64,000 nt of DNA from an uncultured Eubacteriales bacterium (GTDB lineage Bacteria > Bacillota > Clostridia > Oscillospirales > Acutalibacteraceae): positions 3,673 to 67,672 of the forward strand of contig CAKVEA010000005.1 of NCBI GenBank assembly GCA_934728355.1, given 5' to 3'. The notes beneath the pieces were generated by a model. That model was not told the DNA's origin and did not search any database. It was given only the letters and a program-made list of their open reading frames with translations. The position numbers and the translations under genes are program-made. Positions 53,211-61,717 of this stretch are shown in pieces (the first letter of the stretch is position 1; every line of letters starts with the position of its first letter).

Positions 53211-53250
53211 ATCGAACATCCATAGGTCAGATCCCTTATGAATGCTCGAT
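53211..53250 (-). terminator. Terminator of the prophage cargo operon
   Basis: On the minus strand ATCGAGCATTCATA pairs with TATGGATGTTCGAT (14 bp, two G-U) and is followed by TTTTTGTTTTT. It lies about 175 bases after the immunity gene and marks the probable end of prophage transcription. Confidence 0.7.
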
Positions 53251-53423
53251 ATGTCTAATCACTCAAGTTTTAATACCAACACACGGGACATTTTATTTTT
53301 TAAAGCGTGTGAAAGTATAAATAAATTTTATATCACCGTGCGAAAGTATGCAACCCACCCTTTGATATTTCTCGGGGAACTACTTTCTTTTGCTGTTTTC
53401 TACAAGAAAATAATATCACACAA

Positions 53424-53930
53424 CTATTTTTTTATAAACCCCTTGCCTGACTTGAGAGATCCAAAAATTTTTCTGTCTTCTTCGCCAAAACTATCTATAT
53501 CTTCGCTTTGGATAACTTCGCCCGTTTCATAGTCTAATCTTGTATAACCTTTCTCAAAACCTACAACATATACAAACGGGGAAATTTTTTTATAATCGTT
53601 AACATCCTTCTCAATAGACTTATTATTATCTCTCTCATACAAACTCCACCTGGCTTTTTTAAATACTGTTTGTTTATCTTTTTCAAGTGAAAACCTTAAA
53701 ATCGCAAATTCTTTTCTGGCTCCAAATGATTCAATCGTTTTACGCCCGTCGTCATATATCATTTTCCCACTTTCATCATACTTGGGTTCAGTACCGCCTG
53801 TAAGCCAATCAATTGTATTTACTAGCATAGTTCCAAAAATCTTCGGCAATGAAATAATAAATATACCTCCACCTATAATCAGTAATAATATTAATATAGT
53901 TTTTAAAATACCTGCTTTTAAAAAATTCAT
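53424..53930 (-). CDS. Probable membrane immunity protein for the MuF toxin
   Basis: This 168-residue protein has one N-terminal membrane helix (residues about 10-40, 'ILKTILILLLIIGGGIFI'). A soluble domain rich in charged and aromatic residues follows, with no family I recognise. The start codon follows the stop of the MuF toxin gene directly (53931/53930), the usual toxin-immunity order. Immunity is inferred from position and from the membrane anchor. Confidence 0.6.
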   Translation of the reverse strand: MNFLKAGILKTILILLLIIGGGIFIISLPKIFGTMLVNTIDWLTGGTEPKYDESGKMIYDDGRKTIESFGARKEFAILRFSLEKDKQTVFKKARWSLYERDNNKSIEKDVNDYKKISPFVYVVGFEKGYTRLDYETGEVIQSEDIDSFGEEDRKIFGSLKSGKGFIKK

Positions 53931-55397
53931 TCATAACCCCTCAAATATATGTGTAAATTCTACTTCCGTGGTGAATTCTGTCATCATACCGTTTCTCTGC
54001 ATAGCCTCTCCCAAATTATTAGCTAAATCTGTAAATGCCAAACTATTACGAAATTGAGTAAAATCATATTGATCTTTTAATTTAACGTATATTTGCCATT
54101 TGCCTTGTTCATCCAACTTTTTACCTTCAAGCCATAAATAAGCGTTTTGTACAGAATAATGAAGGTTAGCTTCGTTTGGCTTAAACTCAATAGAAGTTTC
54201 TTGTAGATCAAAATCTTGACCATTTTTTGTATATTCTCTTATTTTTTCTTTGAGTATATTAGAGTTTTTAAGTTCCTCTATTAACATATTTTTTACTCTA
54301 TTTGGCAAACCCATTCCTTTTCCATACATTCCCCAATTAAAAAGTTCTTTTGCTATAGTCCAACCTTGATTTTGTAAATAATAATTTCCGGCTGCAGAAA
54401 TAGCTGATTTTACAAAATCATAAAAAGGTGGGAACAACTCTTCTGTAGGGCCTATTTGAGCTAAAAATTCGAATGCTACATTTGCTGAGATAAAAACTTG
54501 TTCACGTAAGCTACCTTCTTTTTCTGCTCTTTTATGAGGTATCATTCTACAACCACAATTTGGATGAAAAGGCGGTGCGGTTACTCCAATTTTCAAGTCA
54601 GCTATGTTAAAATGCTCATCTGCCATGCTTTCACACTCTTCACAAGCATTCGGATGACCCGAGAAAACTATCTGATAAGATTCTACTCTTTGAATTTTAA
54701 ACGCTATTTTTTCCGCCATAGTCCAAGTATTTAAAATGGTATCCCTTATAACGGACTCCACTTTAGCCTTGGCTTCCTCAAAAGTGTTTTTTATATTTTC
54801 AAAAATATCACTAAATAAACCTTTTTGAACAAGACTTTTATTTTCTAAAAGTGAATTTTCAAAGGAAGTATTTATATTATCCAGAAACCAAGATTTTAAA
54901 TCTCCCAGCCATATATTTATTTTATCATAGAGCTCTAAAATTTCCAAATCTTCGCTAGGCAATATTTCCTCTGCTTTACTCTCTTCGGATAAGATATCGA
55001 TTATGGATTCATAAACTTTTTCATAGGTGTTTTGCGAGATTCTACTTATGAAATGCGAAAGGTCACGGCACATACCTTCAGCTACCGATTTTATCTCGTT
55101 TTTAAGCATATTTGTTTCCAAATTGCTATACTTATTTTGAATTTCTAAAAATTCGATATCTTCCTTCGCTTTATTTGTAATGCTATATACTTCGGCTACA
55201 TCGCTTTTGACCACGTCATATAGGGGTTTATATATTTCAAATATAGACCTGAGCAAATACCCTCTATACGTTAAATTTTGGTTTTTAACTTTAGTCATTA
55301 AAGCTTCTTTCAAAACATAACCTTGTTTAATGACAATAGTACCTTTCTTATGTCCTCGATATGTTTCACATTTATTTGGGTTATTTTTATTACACAT
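53931..55397 (-). CDS. MuF-domain polymorphic toxin
   Basis: This 488-residue protein has an N-terminal helical region (to about residue 240) and a phage MuF/SPP1 gp7-like Cys-His segment 'HPNACEECESMADEHF'. The latter continues to 'TAPPFHPNCGCRMIPHK'. A linker and a distinct C-terminal domain of about 120 residues follow, containing 'DLQETSIEFKPNEANLHYSV' and 'KLKDQYDFTQF'. MuF proteins are minor head proteins; in temperate phages of Firmicutes they are often fused to toxins. It is far from any head gene here and is followed by a likely immunity gene, so I read it as a cargo toxin. The toxic activity is unknown. Confidence 0.65.
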   Translation of the reverse strand: MCNKNNPNKCETYRGHKKGTIVIKQGYVLKEALMTKVKNQNLTYRGYLLRSIFEIYKPLYDVVKSDVAEVYSITNKAKEDIEFLEIQNKYSNLETNMLKNEIKSVAEGMCRDLSHFISRISQNTYEKVYESIIDILSEESKAEEILPSEDLEILELYDKINIWLGDLKSWFLDNINTSFENSLLENKSLVQKGLFSDIFENIKNTFEEAKAKVESVIRDTILNTWTMAEKIAFKIQRVESYQIVFSGHPNACEECESMADEHFNIADLKIGVTAPPFHPNCGCRMIPHKRAEKEGSLREQVFISANVAFEFLAQIGPTEELFPPFYDFVKSAISAAGNYYLQNQGWTIAKELFNWGMYGKGMGLPNRVKNMLIEELKNSNILKEKIREYTKNGQDFDLQETSIEFKPNEANLHYSVQNAYLWLEGKKLDEQGKWQIYVKLKDQYDFTQFRNSLAFTDLANNLGEAMQRNGMMTEFTTEVEFTHIFEGL

Positions 55398-55472
55398 ATT
55401 TTCCTCTCCTCAAAAAGTGTTTTCAATAATACTTCTTTAGAGATAAAAATTTGCCTTATTGTATGCAAAAAA

Positions 55473-55504
55473 GCTTATAAACTAACTTTTTACAGTTTAT
55501 AAGC
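55473..55504 (-). terminator. Terminator after the AbiE genes
   Basis: GCTTATAAACT and AGTTTATAAGC form a perfect 11-bp stem around a 10-base loop; on the minus strand it is followed by T6. It separates the AbiE operon from the MuF toxin gene. Confidence 0.85.
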
Positions 55505-55528
55505 CCTATAAAATAATTTGTGTATTTA

Positions 55529-56353
55529 CTAGAATAACAGTTTAAATACTGCGTCAATAATGCTATCCCAACTTATATCTTGTGCATAAGAATTTTTAAC
55601 GATATAGTTTTTCCATAAACTTTTAAGTTTTTCACTTTCTTTAATATCAATTAAAATATTTTCAGTATTTGATATCTGATTCTCAGAACCTCTGTTTTTG
55701 GAAGTGGCAGTCAAAGCCTTCTTAAACAGATCTTTATCTATATTTTTTGCTTGAAACTTGGTTGGAATGTAAATATCATAAAAATCTCTCATGCGAGTAT
55801 TGGCTACTCCTCTTGAAATAATCGACTCTACTTTTTCTGCTAAAACGGTTTCCAAATTATAGGCTAAAACTTCAATGTTTCTGTCCTCAAGAAGAAGTTT
55901 AAATGAATATTTTATGGCATCGGGAGTAATCTCATCCCCTGTTGTGATATCAACTTTTAGCGGTATTTTAGATTCATCTACCATCCCCACCAAACCAAGC
56001 CTAAAACCGTGATATTCGGCATCTTCTCGGATTTCTGTTATATTCAAGGGTTTTATTGTTATACCATCGTCAATTTCTATTTTCAAAATATCTCCAAATG
56101 CCTTTTCCAGATTTTCTTTTGAAAGAGGAAAATGTCTAAGTGTAGCATCTAAATCAATTGTAGCTCTTGAATCAATCCCAACGATTGAAGCTACAAGCAT
56201 CCCGCCTTTAAGGACAAAATTATCTTTATATTTTGATTTTGAAATACGTTCGAGCAGATGCTCTAACATATAATTTCTTAGCACTACTGCCGAATTTATA
56301 TTTTTCTCTTTAGCTATATTTCGTATAAGTGCTTTCATCCTCATTGATGTCAT
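55529..56353 (-). CDS. AbiEii-type nucleotidyltransferase toxin
   Basis: This 274-residue protein has the AbiEii/AbiGii features. 'NFVLKGGMLVASIVGIDSRATIDLDATLRHF' has the GG and the two Asp of the nucleotidyltransferase site. 'LPLKVDITTGDEITPDAI' has the third Asp, and 'LAEKVESIISRGVANTRMRDFYDIY' follows. These toxins act as nucleotidyltransferases in type IV systems and abort phage growth. It starts one base after the AbiEi stop, so the pair is translated together. Confidence 0.9.
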   Translation of the reverse strand: MTSMRMKALIRNIAKEKNINSAVVLRNYMLEHLLERISKSKYKDNFVLKGGMLVASIVGIDSRATIDLDATLRHFPLSKENLEKAFGDILKIEIDDGITIKPLNITEIREDAEYHGFRLGLVGMVDESKIPLKVDITTGDEITPDAIKYSFKLLLEDRNIEVLAYNLETVLAEKVESIISRGVANTRMRDFYDIYIPTKFQAKNIDKDLFKKALTATSKNRGSENQISNTENILIDIKESEKLKSLWKNYIVKNSYAQDISWDSIIDAVFKLLF

Positions 56354-56956
56354 TTATAAAAGTAACTCCAAGTAACTATCTAAAACTTTTTCCACTCTAA
56401 ATATTTTTGCAAACCTCGTGAGTTTGTGAATATCTTTTTCTTTTGAGTTAACATAACGCTTAATCGCTTCATTTAGAACATATTTATCCATTTTATTTCT
56501 CGCACGCAAAATATCACAAATTGTCCGTTCCTTATCATAAACAGTAATATTTCTCCCATAGATCGTCTTTGCCGTAGTTTTTCCAATTTCAAAAAATTCT
56601 TCTTTTACAGTATGAACTTCAATATTCGAATTTTTGAGTCTGGAAGGATTATATCCGCTTGGCAACGTAACGGTATAAAAAAGCGGATCACGGTCAGTAA
56701 GATTATGAATATAAAGGGCTGTTTCATGAGAAAAAACGGCTTTGTTTGTGCGCAGACTGATTAGGTACATTTCATCTTCAAACACCTCATTCGAAGCATA
56801 GATACCCCTGGATATCATTTGAATTTCGTTTTCGTTTTTTAAGATCCATAAATATTGACGTGGAATACCAGCTGCCTCGACTTCTTCTGTAGATAGAATA
56901 CCCAATGAAGCTTTGAAAAGTTTTTTTAGTTTCTCTTTAAAAGACATTATACTCAC
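56354..56956 (-). CDS. AbiEi-type antitoxin and repressor
   Basis: This 200-residue protein has an N-terminal winged helix ('LGILSTEEVEAAGIPRQYL', 'MISRGIYASNE') and the AbiEi segment 'AVFSHETALYIHNLTDRDPL', then 'ITVYDKERTICDILRARNKM' in the C-terminal half. AbiEi neutralises AbiEii and represses its own operon by binding inverted repeats. The promoter upstream carries such a repeat, listed separately. Confidence 0.9.
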   Translation of the reverse strand: MSIMSFKEKLKKLFKASLGILSTEEVEAAGIPRQYLWILKNENEIQMISRGIYASNEVFEDEMYLISLRTNKAVFSHETALYIHNLTDRDPLFYTVTLPSGYNPSRLKNSNIEVHTVKEEFFEIGKTTAKTIYGRNITVYDKERTICDILRARNKMDKYVLNEAIKRYVNSKEKDIHKLTRFAKIFRVEKVLDSYLELLL

Positions 56957-56963
56957 CTGCTTG

Positions 56964-57012
56964 TTTTGACGTTCGTGCTATTATTATAAACATAATTAGC
57001 ACGGTTGTCAAA
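56964..57012 (-). promoter_or_regulatory. AbiE promoter and inverted-repeat operator
   Basis: On the minus strand TTGACA (complement of 57006-57011), 17 bases and TATAAT (complement of 56983-56988) form a perfect promoter. It is enclosed by an inverted repeat, TTTGAC-gtt-CGTGCTA (56965-56980) and TAGCACG-gtt-GTCAAA (56997-57012). The outer arm overlaps the -35 box, so bound AbiEi would block polymerase. Confidence 0.75.
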
Positions 57013-57087
57013 TCAATAAAAAATAATCAACTTTCTTCATACAGATTTTTATATTTGTATGAAGAAAGTATAACTTGAAAGGCTTTA

Positions 57088-57450
57088 CTATTTCATCATC
57101 AACTGATAGATTTGTTTAGAGCTTTCAGGGTCACGATAAAGGAACATTCCCACCGCACGCACCACACAGTGCTGTGCAGCCAATAATCCAATCCCCTCAA
57201 AAACAAATGCTTCTGCCATAACGTTATTAAAATCCTCCATTTTTTCTTCTCCTACGATAGAAGATATTTTTTGGAAATAACTATTTGCTAAGGGATAGTC
57301 GATTTTCATCAGCACTTTGTTTTTATATTGTCTTTTAAACTCTTTATGTATCCTTTCGAGATTTTCAAGTATTATTTTCCCTGCATAAAATTCTACCTTA
57401 GTATGTTCTTCTTTAAAATCTACCGGGTGGCTGTCAATATAGTTTTTCAC
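57088..57450 (-). CDS. Hypothetical protein, prophage cargo
   Basis: This 120-residue soluble protein is mostly helical ('EHTKVEFYAGKIILENLERI', 'VGEEKMEDFNNVMAEAFVFE'), with one Cys and a hydrophobic segment near the C-terminus. No family is recognised. It overlaps the end of the 98-residue gene upstream by 4 bases, so the two are co-translated and probably act together. Confidence 0.7.
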   Translation of the reverse strand: MKNYIDSHPVDFKEEHTKVEFYAGKIILENLERIHKEFKRQYKNKVLMKIDYPLANSYFQKISSIVGEEKMEDFNNVMAEAFVFEGIGLLAAQHCVVRAVGMFLYRDPESSKQIYQLMMK

Positions 57451-57743
57451 GATTTCAAAAAATATACTTTTTTCTTTATTAAATCCTCATCATCTCCGCA
57501 AACGATATAGCAGTCTGCAAGAATGCCCCAGCAAATGTCATCAGCTACCGAAGAAGCAGTGGCTAAATCTAAGTCTGCAAGTGTTTCAAATATCACATTT
57601 AGATATTTATCTAAATAATATTCTTTATCACCAAGCTCTGATTTTATCTCGCTCCCCAATTTCCAGAATTCATCCATGTTTCCACGAATGCTTATAAAAT
57701 TTGGTTTACCAAAAAATCTATCACGATTTTGAAAAATATTCAT
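57447..57743 (-). CDS. Hypothetical protein, prophage cargo
   Basis: This 98-residue acidic protein has 'NMDEFWKLGSEIKSELGDKE' and 'SVADDICWGILADCYIVCGD', with no recognised family. It starts a two-gene unit with the 120-residue protein (4-base overlap), just downstream of the recombinase terminator. The small paired acidic proteins recall phage-borne toxin-antitoxin or immunity pairs, but nothing specific supports this. Confidence 0.65.
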   Translation of the reverse strand: MNIFQNRDRFFGKPNFISIRGNMDEFWKLGSEIKSELGDKEYYLDKYLNVIFETLADLDLATASSVADDICWGILADCYIVCGDDEDLIKKKVYFLKS

Positions 57744-57850
57744 TTAAAGTCTCCTTCTGGGTTGTTTTTTTGAGTATCAAAACCCTCGTGTTACATATAA
57801 ACTCTAATTTTTCGGTAAATCAAGTATATATCTCCATAAAAACAAAAAAC

Positions 57851-57885
57851 GGATTATACTACAGTTTCTTCCTGCAATATAATCC
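57851..57885 (-). terminator. Terminator after serine recombinase 2
   Basis: On the minus strand GGATTATATTGCAG pairs with CTGTAGTATAATCC (14 bp with two G-U) around GAAGAAA, followed by GTTTTTTG. It separates the integrase from the cargo genes. Confidence 0.8.
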
Positions 57886-57908
57886 TCTATCTGTCTACAA
57901 ACATCATA

Positions 57909-59480
57909 TTAATTTGAATTTCTAAATTTAAACTCTACCTTTCCATCTTCATAAACTATAGCATTATCTGTCAACACATACCAAAGTCGCTCGTCAAATT
58001 CGTCTATTAGTTTGTCATTACTTTTTAAATTTTCAATGAATAGCTTGATTCTATCTCTACGAACTTTTAAATCTTGTTTTTTGTCCTCTAATTTCGATAA
58101 TTCGCTTTTGATTTTTTCGTATTTCTCAGTGTAAGAATTGTATTTTTTATTGTATTCATCTTGGTTCATCACTTTCCTTGAATTCTCATATATTAGGCTT
58201 CTCATTAACTCTACTATAATTTCGCTTTCTTGCTGAAGTTTTGATATTTTGCTGTCTATATCTTCAGTATTTATAAAGGTTAAGACTGTGTTTTCGCAAT
58301 CTCTTATAACTTCATCTTTATTGCTAATTAAGTTATTAAATGCTTTTACAAATTCATTTTTTATTTGCTCCTCTGTCAAATGAGGAGTTTTGCATTTATT
58401 TTTGTTTTTAAATTTGTTGTTGCATTGCCATATCACTTTTCTATACTTGTCATTTGAATGCCACACCTTTGAACCGTAAAAACCGCCACACTCTCCGCAT
58501 ACAATTTTACTTGAAAAAGGGCTCACACAGCTATGATTAAAATTTCCTTTCGCTCTGTTTTTAAGTTCATTTTGAGCCAAATCATAAACTTCGGGAGAAA
58601 TTATAGCCTCATGACTGTTTTTTACATAATACTGCGGAACTTCGCCTTCATTTTTCTTTCTCTTTTTTGTAAGAAAATCAATCGTATAACATTTCTGAAG
58701 TAAGGCATCACCCTTGTATTTCTCGTTAGTTAAAATACTTCTGATTGTACTTGTAGTCCATTTCTTCTTTCCCGATGGAGTGGGTATATTTTCGTTTGTT
58801 AAATGCTTTGAAATTGCGGATATTGTCTTCCCCTCAAGAAATAGCCGATATATCAATCTTACGATTTTAGCTTCGCTTTCTATAATCTTTGGCATGCCAT
58901 CTTCTCCTTTTTCGTAGCCTAAGAAGTGTTTATAAGGAAGACTAACTTTGCCATCTGCAAATCTTTTTCTTTGGCCCCATGTCACATTCTCGCTGATCGA
59001 TCTTGATTCCTCCTGCGCAAGTGAACTCATGATAGTGATTAACAATTCGCCTTTAGAATCAAGCGTATAAATATTTTCTTTCTCAAAGTAAACTTCTACT
59101 CCTTTTTCTTTTAGCTTACGGACTGTGGTAAGTGTATCTACTGTGTTCCTTGCAAACTTTGAAACCGACTTTGTAATAATAAGGTCTATCTTTCCGTCAA
59201 GCGCATCTTTTATCATTCTGTTGAATCCATCACGTTTTTTGGTGTTGGTCGCACTTATACCTTCGTCAGTATAAACCCCAACAAACTCCCATTCACTTTT
59301 TGACTTTATATACCTTGTGTAATAATCAACTTGTGCTTCATAGCTTGAAAGTTGTTCTTCGTTATCTGTGGATACTCTTGCATATCCCGCTGTTCTTCGC
59401 CTAACAGGTGTTAATATTGATGTATTTGTAAATAAATTAAGCGTTGCCGGAATTACAGTTACTGCTCGTGCCATGTTCAC
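57909..59480 (-). CDS. Large serine recombinase 2
   Basis: This 523-residue protein has an N-terminal resolvase domain with the catalytic Ser in 'TAGYARVSTDNEEQLSSYEA', and 'DLIITKSVSKFARNTVDTLT' with active-site Arg. A recombinase domain follows with 'GKTISAISKHLTNENIPTPSG' and a zinc ribbon 'IVCGECGGFYGSKVW..CNNK..CKTPHL'. A coiled coil near residues 400-480 completes the large serine integrase plan. The GTG start is 10 bases after AAAGGA and lies inside the upstream recombinase gene. It probably integrates or excises the prophage with its neighbour. Confidence 0.92.
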   Translation of the reverse strand: MNMARAVTVIPATLNLFTNTSILTPVRRRTAGYARVSTDNEEQLSSYEAQVDYYTRYIKSKSEWEFVGVYTDEGISATNTKKRDGFNRMIKDALDGKIDLIITKSVSKFARNTVDTLTTVRKLKEKGVEVYFEKENIYTLDSKGELLITIMSSLAQEESRSISENVTWGQRKRFADGKVSLPYKHFLGYEKGEDGMPKIIESEAKIVRLIYRLFLEGKTISAISKHLTNENIPTPSGKKKWTTSTIRSILTNEKYKGDALLQKCYTIDFLTKKRKKNEGEVPQYYVKNSHEAIISPEVYDLAQNELKNRAKGNFNHSCVSPFSSKIVCGECGGFYGSKVWHSNDKYRKVIWQCNNKFKNKNKCKTPHLTEEQIKNEFVKAFNNLISNKDEVIRDCENTVLTFINTEDIDSKISKLQQESEIIVELMRSLIYENSRKVMNQDEYNKKYNSYTEKYEKIKSELSKLEDKKQDLKVRRDRIKLFIENLKSNDKLIDEFDERLWYVLTDNAIVYEDGKVEFKFRNSN

Positions 59481-60786
59481 TTTGCGTTATCCTTTCTTGG
59501 CGCACTTTAGCCATTTGTTTCATTTCTTCAGTCCAAGAATCTCTCCTTGAAGGGTATTCCCACGTTTTTAAGACTTCATTACCATCATTAAGAATAAATT
59601 TAAGGTTACCCTTGCTTGGAACAACGATTTTACTTACTCTGTTTTTGAATATTTGTTCATCGAACTTTGTAATACCAAGCACCTCACAAGATAGCTTTTT
59701 GATTGTTTCTTCGGGGACTCTACTTGAAGGGCAGTACTTTTTACCATAGCTGTTAAATGTAGCACAAATCCATATCGGCTTTTCATACTTCGTACCACTC
59801 GCAGAGATTTTTCTTCTATAATTCTTACCACAAAGTCCGCATTCAATTTTTTGGGTGAAAGCGTATTCTTTAGAGCTGCCGGTAGCTTTGTGATGTTTTG
59901 CTCGCTTCTTTATCTCATCTTGTACTTTTTGAAAAGTATCGGCATCAATAATCGCTTCGTGATTGCTCTCTACGTAGTACATCGGTAATTGCCCCTTATT
60001 CTTAAGCTGTTTTTTAGTTATATGATTAGAAATAAATGTTTTTTGAAGTAGTAAATTCCCTGTATATTTCTCGTTCTTAAGGATTTTTCTGACTGTGCTT
60101 TCGTGCCATGTTCCACCACCTTTGGTGGGTATACCTTTATCTTGAAGTTTGCGAACAATCGCATTTATTCCCATTCCGTTTAGATAATCCTGAAAAATCA
60201 TTTTTACTACCTTCGCTTCTTTTGGAATAACAGTTATTTGATTATTTTTAAGTTCATATCCTAACATCTTAAAATTTGTGGATATACCTTGCTTGAACTT
60301 ATCTCTGATTCTCCATTTGCAGTTCTCACTTACAGATAAACTTTCTTCCTGTGCAAAAGAAGAGAGGAGGGTAAGCATTAGCTCTCCTTCCTCCGATAGG
60401 CTATGAATATTCTCTTTCTCAAAATACACATCTATTCCCAGCTTCTTTAGTTCTCTGACAGTTTCAAGTACAGTCAATGTGTTTCTTGCAAATCTTGATA
60501 TAGATTTCGTAATTATCATATCAATTTTTCCTTGCTTGCAGTCATTTAAAAGCCTTTGAAACTCAGGCCTTGAATCTTTGGTTCCTGTCTTGGCTTCATC
60601 TGCGTAAACTCCGCCGTACTGCCAATTGGGATTATCCTGAATGAGTTTACTGTAATAACTAACTTGAGCTGACAATGAATGCATCATTGCATCTTTTCCA
60701 CTCGATACTCTGACATATGCAGCTACTTTTTCTCTCTTAGGAGGTACGTTTTTATGCCTGCTTAATTTTAAAACTTCTCTTTGCAT
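59437..60786 (-). CDS. Large serine recombinase 1
   Basis: This 449-residue protein has the catalytic Ser in 'KVAAYVRVSSGKDAMMHSL', 'DMIITKSISRFARNTLTVLE', a recombinase domain ('GMGINAIVRKLQDKGIPTKG') and a zinc ribbon ('IECGLCGKNYRRKI..ICATFNSYGKKYC'). It is shorter than recombinase 2 and lacks a long coiled coil. It overlaps recombinase 2 by 44 bases. Two different serine recombinases in tandem recall elements that need both for movement. Confidence 0.92.
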   Translation of the reverse strand: MQREVLKLSRHKNVPPKREKVAAYVRVSSGKDAMMHSLSAQVSYYSKLIQDNPNWQYGGVYADEAKTGTKDSRPEFQRLLNDCKQGKIDMIITKSISRFARNTLTVLETVRELKKLGIDVYFEKENIHSLSEEGELMLTLLSSFAQEESLSVSENCKWRIRDKFKQGISTNFKMLGYELKNNQITVIPKEAKVVKMIFQDYLNGMGINAIVRKLQDKGIPTKGGGTWHESTVRKILKNEKYTGNLLLQKTFISNHITKKQLKNKGQLPMYYVESNHEAIIDADTFQKVQDEIKKRAKHHKATGSSKEYAFTQKIECGLCGKNYRRKISASGTKYEKPIWICATFNSYGKKYCPSSRVPEETIKKLSCEVLGITKFDEQIFKNRVSKIVVPSKGNLKFILNDGNEVLKTWEYPSRRDSWTEEMKQMAKVRQERITQSEHGTSSNCNSGNA

Positions 60787-60854
60787 TCTTACTCTCCCTT
60801 AAACAATTTTTGCAGTTACATATTACCTCTTGTAAAACCCAGTATCAAGCCATT

Positions 60855-61016
60855 TTATCGATATAAACCGCCGAATATCGGAGCGTATTTCTTTAAGAAT
60901 TTGGTATCAATTTTATCGTACTCACTTTTTGTTATCAGCCCTAATTTTAGCATAGTTCTCATTATGCTCATTCGAGACTGATACTCTTTTTCTGATTCAA
61001 ATTGCTCGCTTGTCAT
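60855..61016 (-). CDS. SHOCT-like small protein
   Basis: This 53-residue protein reads 'MTSEQFESEKEYQSRMSIMR', then 'MLKLGLITKSEYDKIDTKFL', ending 'KKYAPIFGGLYR'. It matches the short SHOCT-domain proteins often placed before serine recombinases in mobile elements. The ATG at 61016 follows AGGAAGG; the longer frame from 61133 overlaps the HTH gene and has no ribosome site. Function unknown, perhaps a recombination directionality or assembly factor. Confidence 0.75.
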   Translation of the reverse strand: MTSEQFESEKEYQSRMSIMRTMLKLGLITKSEYDKIDTKFLKKYAPIFGGLYR

Positions 61017-61032
61017 AGACGAATTTTCCTTC

Positions 61033-61410
61033 CTACTTTTTAAATCTATCGCTAATGTAGCACTCATGGCTACAGTATTTTCTATTTTTGTTATCGTAAC
61101 TTTTAAACTTTTTACTACAATTCTTGCAAACATTAATTTTTACACATTTTCTATTGTTTTCTGTGTTTTTTCTCCACCATTTGTATCTACATAAATTTGA
61201 ACAAAACTTCTTAACATTTGATCTCGAACTTTTTTCTAATGTAGCTCCACAATTTTTACACTTTGTATAAATTTCTTTCGATTTTAATTTTTGCCGTCTG
61301 AAAAACGATTTTATGGTTCCTTCGGAAATAGAAAGGGCAGAAGCTATTTCCTTATAACTTCTGCCTTGTTTTTTTAACCTTACTAGTTTATGTTTTTGAA
61401 TTTCGTTCAA
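61033..61410 (-). CDS. HTH and double zinc-finger protein
   Basis: This 125-residue basic protein has an N-terminal helix-turn-helix like sigma-70 region 4 ('LKKQGRSYKEIASALSISEG'). Two Cys4 zinc fingers follow: 'CKNCGATLEKSSRSNVKKFC..LC' and 'CKNCSKKFKSYDNKNRKYC..EC'. Proteins of this type sit in clostridial prophages beside the recombinase genes and probably bind DNA to regulate late or excision functions. Confidence 0.8.
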   Translation of the reverse strand: MNEIQKHKLVRLKKQGRSYKEIASALSISEGTIKSFFRRQKLKSKEIYTKCKNCGATLEKSSRSNVKKFCSNLCRYKWWRKNTENNRKCVKINVCKNCSKKFKSYDNKNRKYCSHECYISDRFKK

Positions 61411-61425
61411 TACCTACCACACCTT

Positions 61426-61704
61426 CTAAATTATATTAAGCGTTTTCAAAATATCATGAACATAGTTACTGCCTCGTGAAAAAAGTATTCCCGTTAATAC
61501 ACAGCCTATATATGGTATCTCGCTTTCAATATCTGCAAGTTTTAAAAGATCTATTTTATATACCACAGCGATAAATATCCCAAAAACAAGACTAAGTATC
61601 ATTTGATAATGAGGCTGACCTATAACGAAGAAGTTATTTATATATGTTATAATCCCCTCTAAAACCACACAGGCCATCAGCATTTTTGAAATTTCTTTAT
61701 TCAT
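61426..61704 (-). CDS. Phage holin
   Basis: This 92-residue protein has three hydrophobic segments (about residues 7-22, 33-50 and 65-78) with 'GQPHYQMILSLVFGIFIAVV' and 'YIGCVLTGILFSRGSNYVHD'. Size, position directly after the endolysin and membrane content fit a holin that lets endolysin reach the wall. Confidence 0.75.
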   Translation of the reverse strand: MNKEISKMLMACVVLEGIITYINNFFVIGQPHYQMILSLVFGIFIAVVYKIDLLKLADIESEIPYIGCVLTGILFSRGSNYVHDILKTLNII

Positions 61705-61717
61705 GATAAACTCTCCT

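Noticed and set aside
54534..54734. Plus-strand reading frame opposite the MuF toxin gene.
   Set aside because: It has no ribosome site and lies fully antisense to a gene with clear motifs; the same holds for most other antisense frames across the window.
53931..55397. The MuF protein as a structural head gene of the prophage.
   Set aside because: It lies at the far end after the integrases and AbiE genes, separated by terminators, with no portal, terminase or capsid gene, and has an extra C-terminal domain plus an adjoining immunity-like gene.
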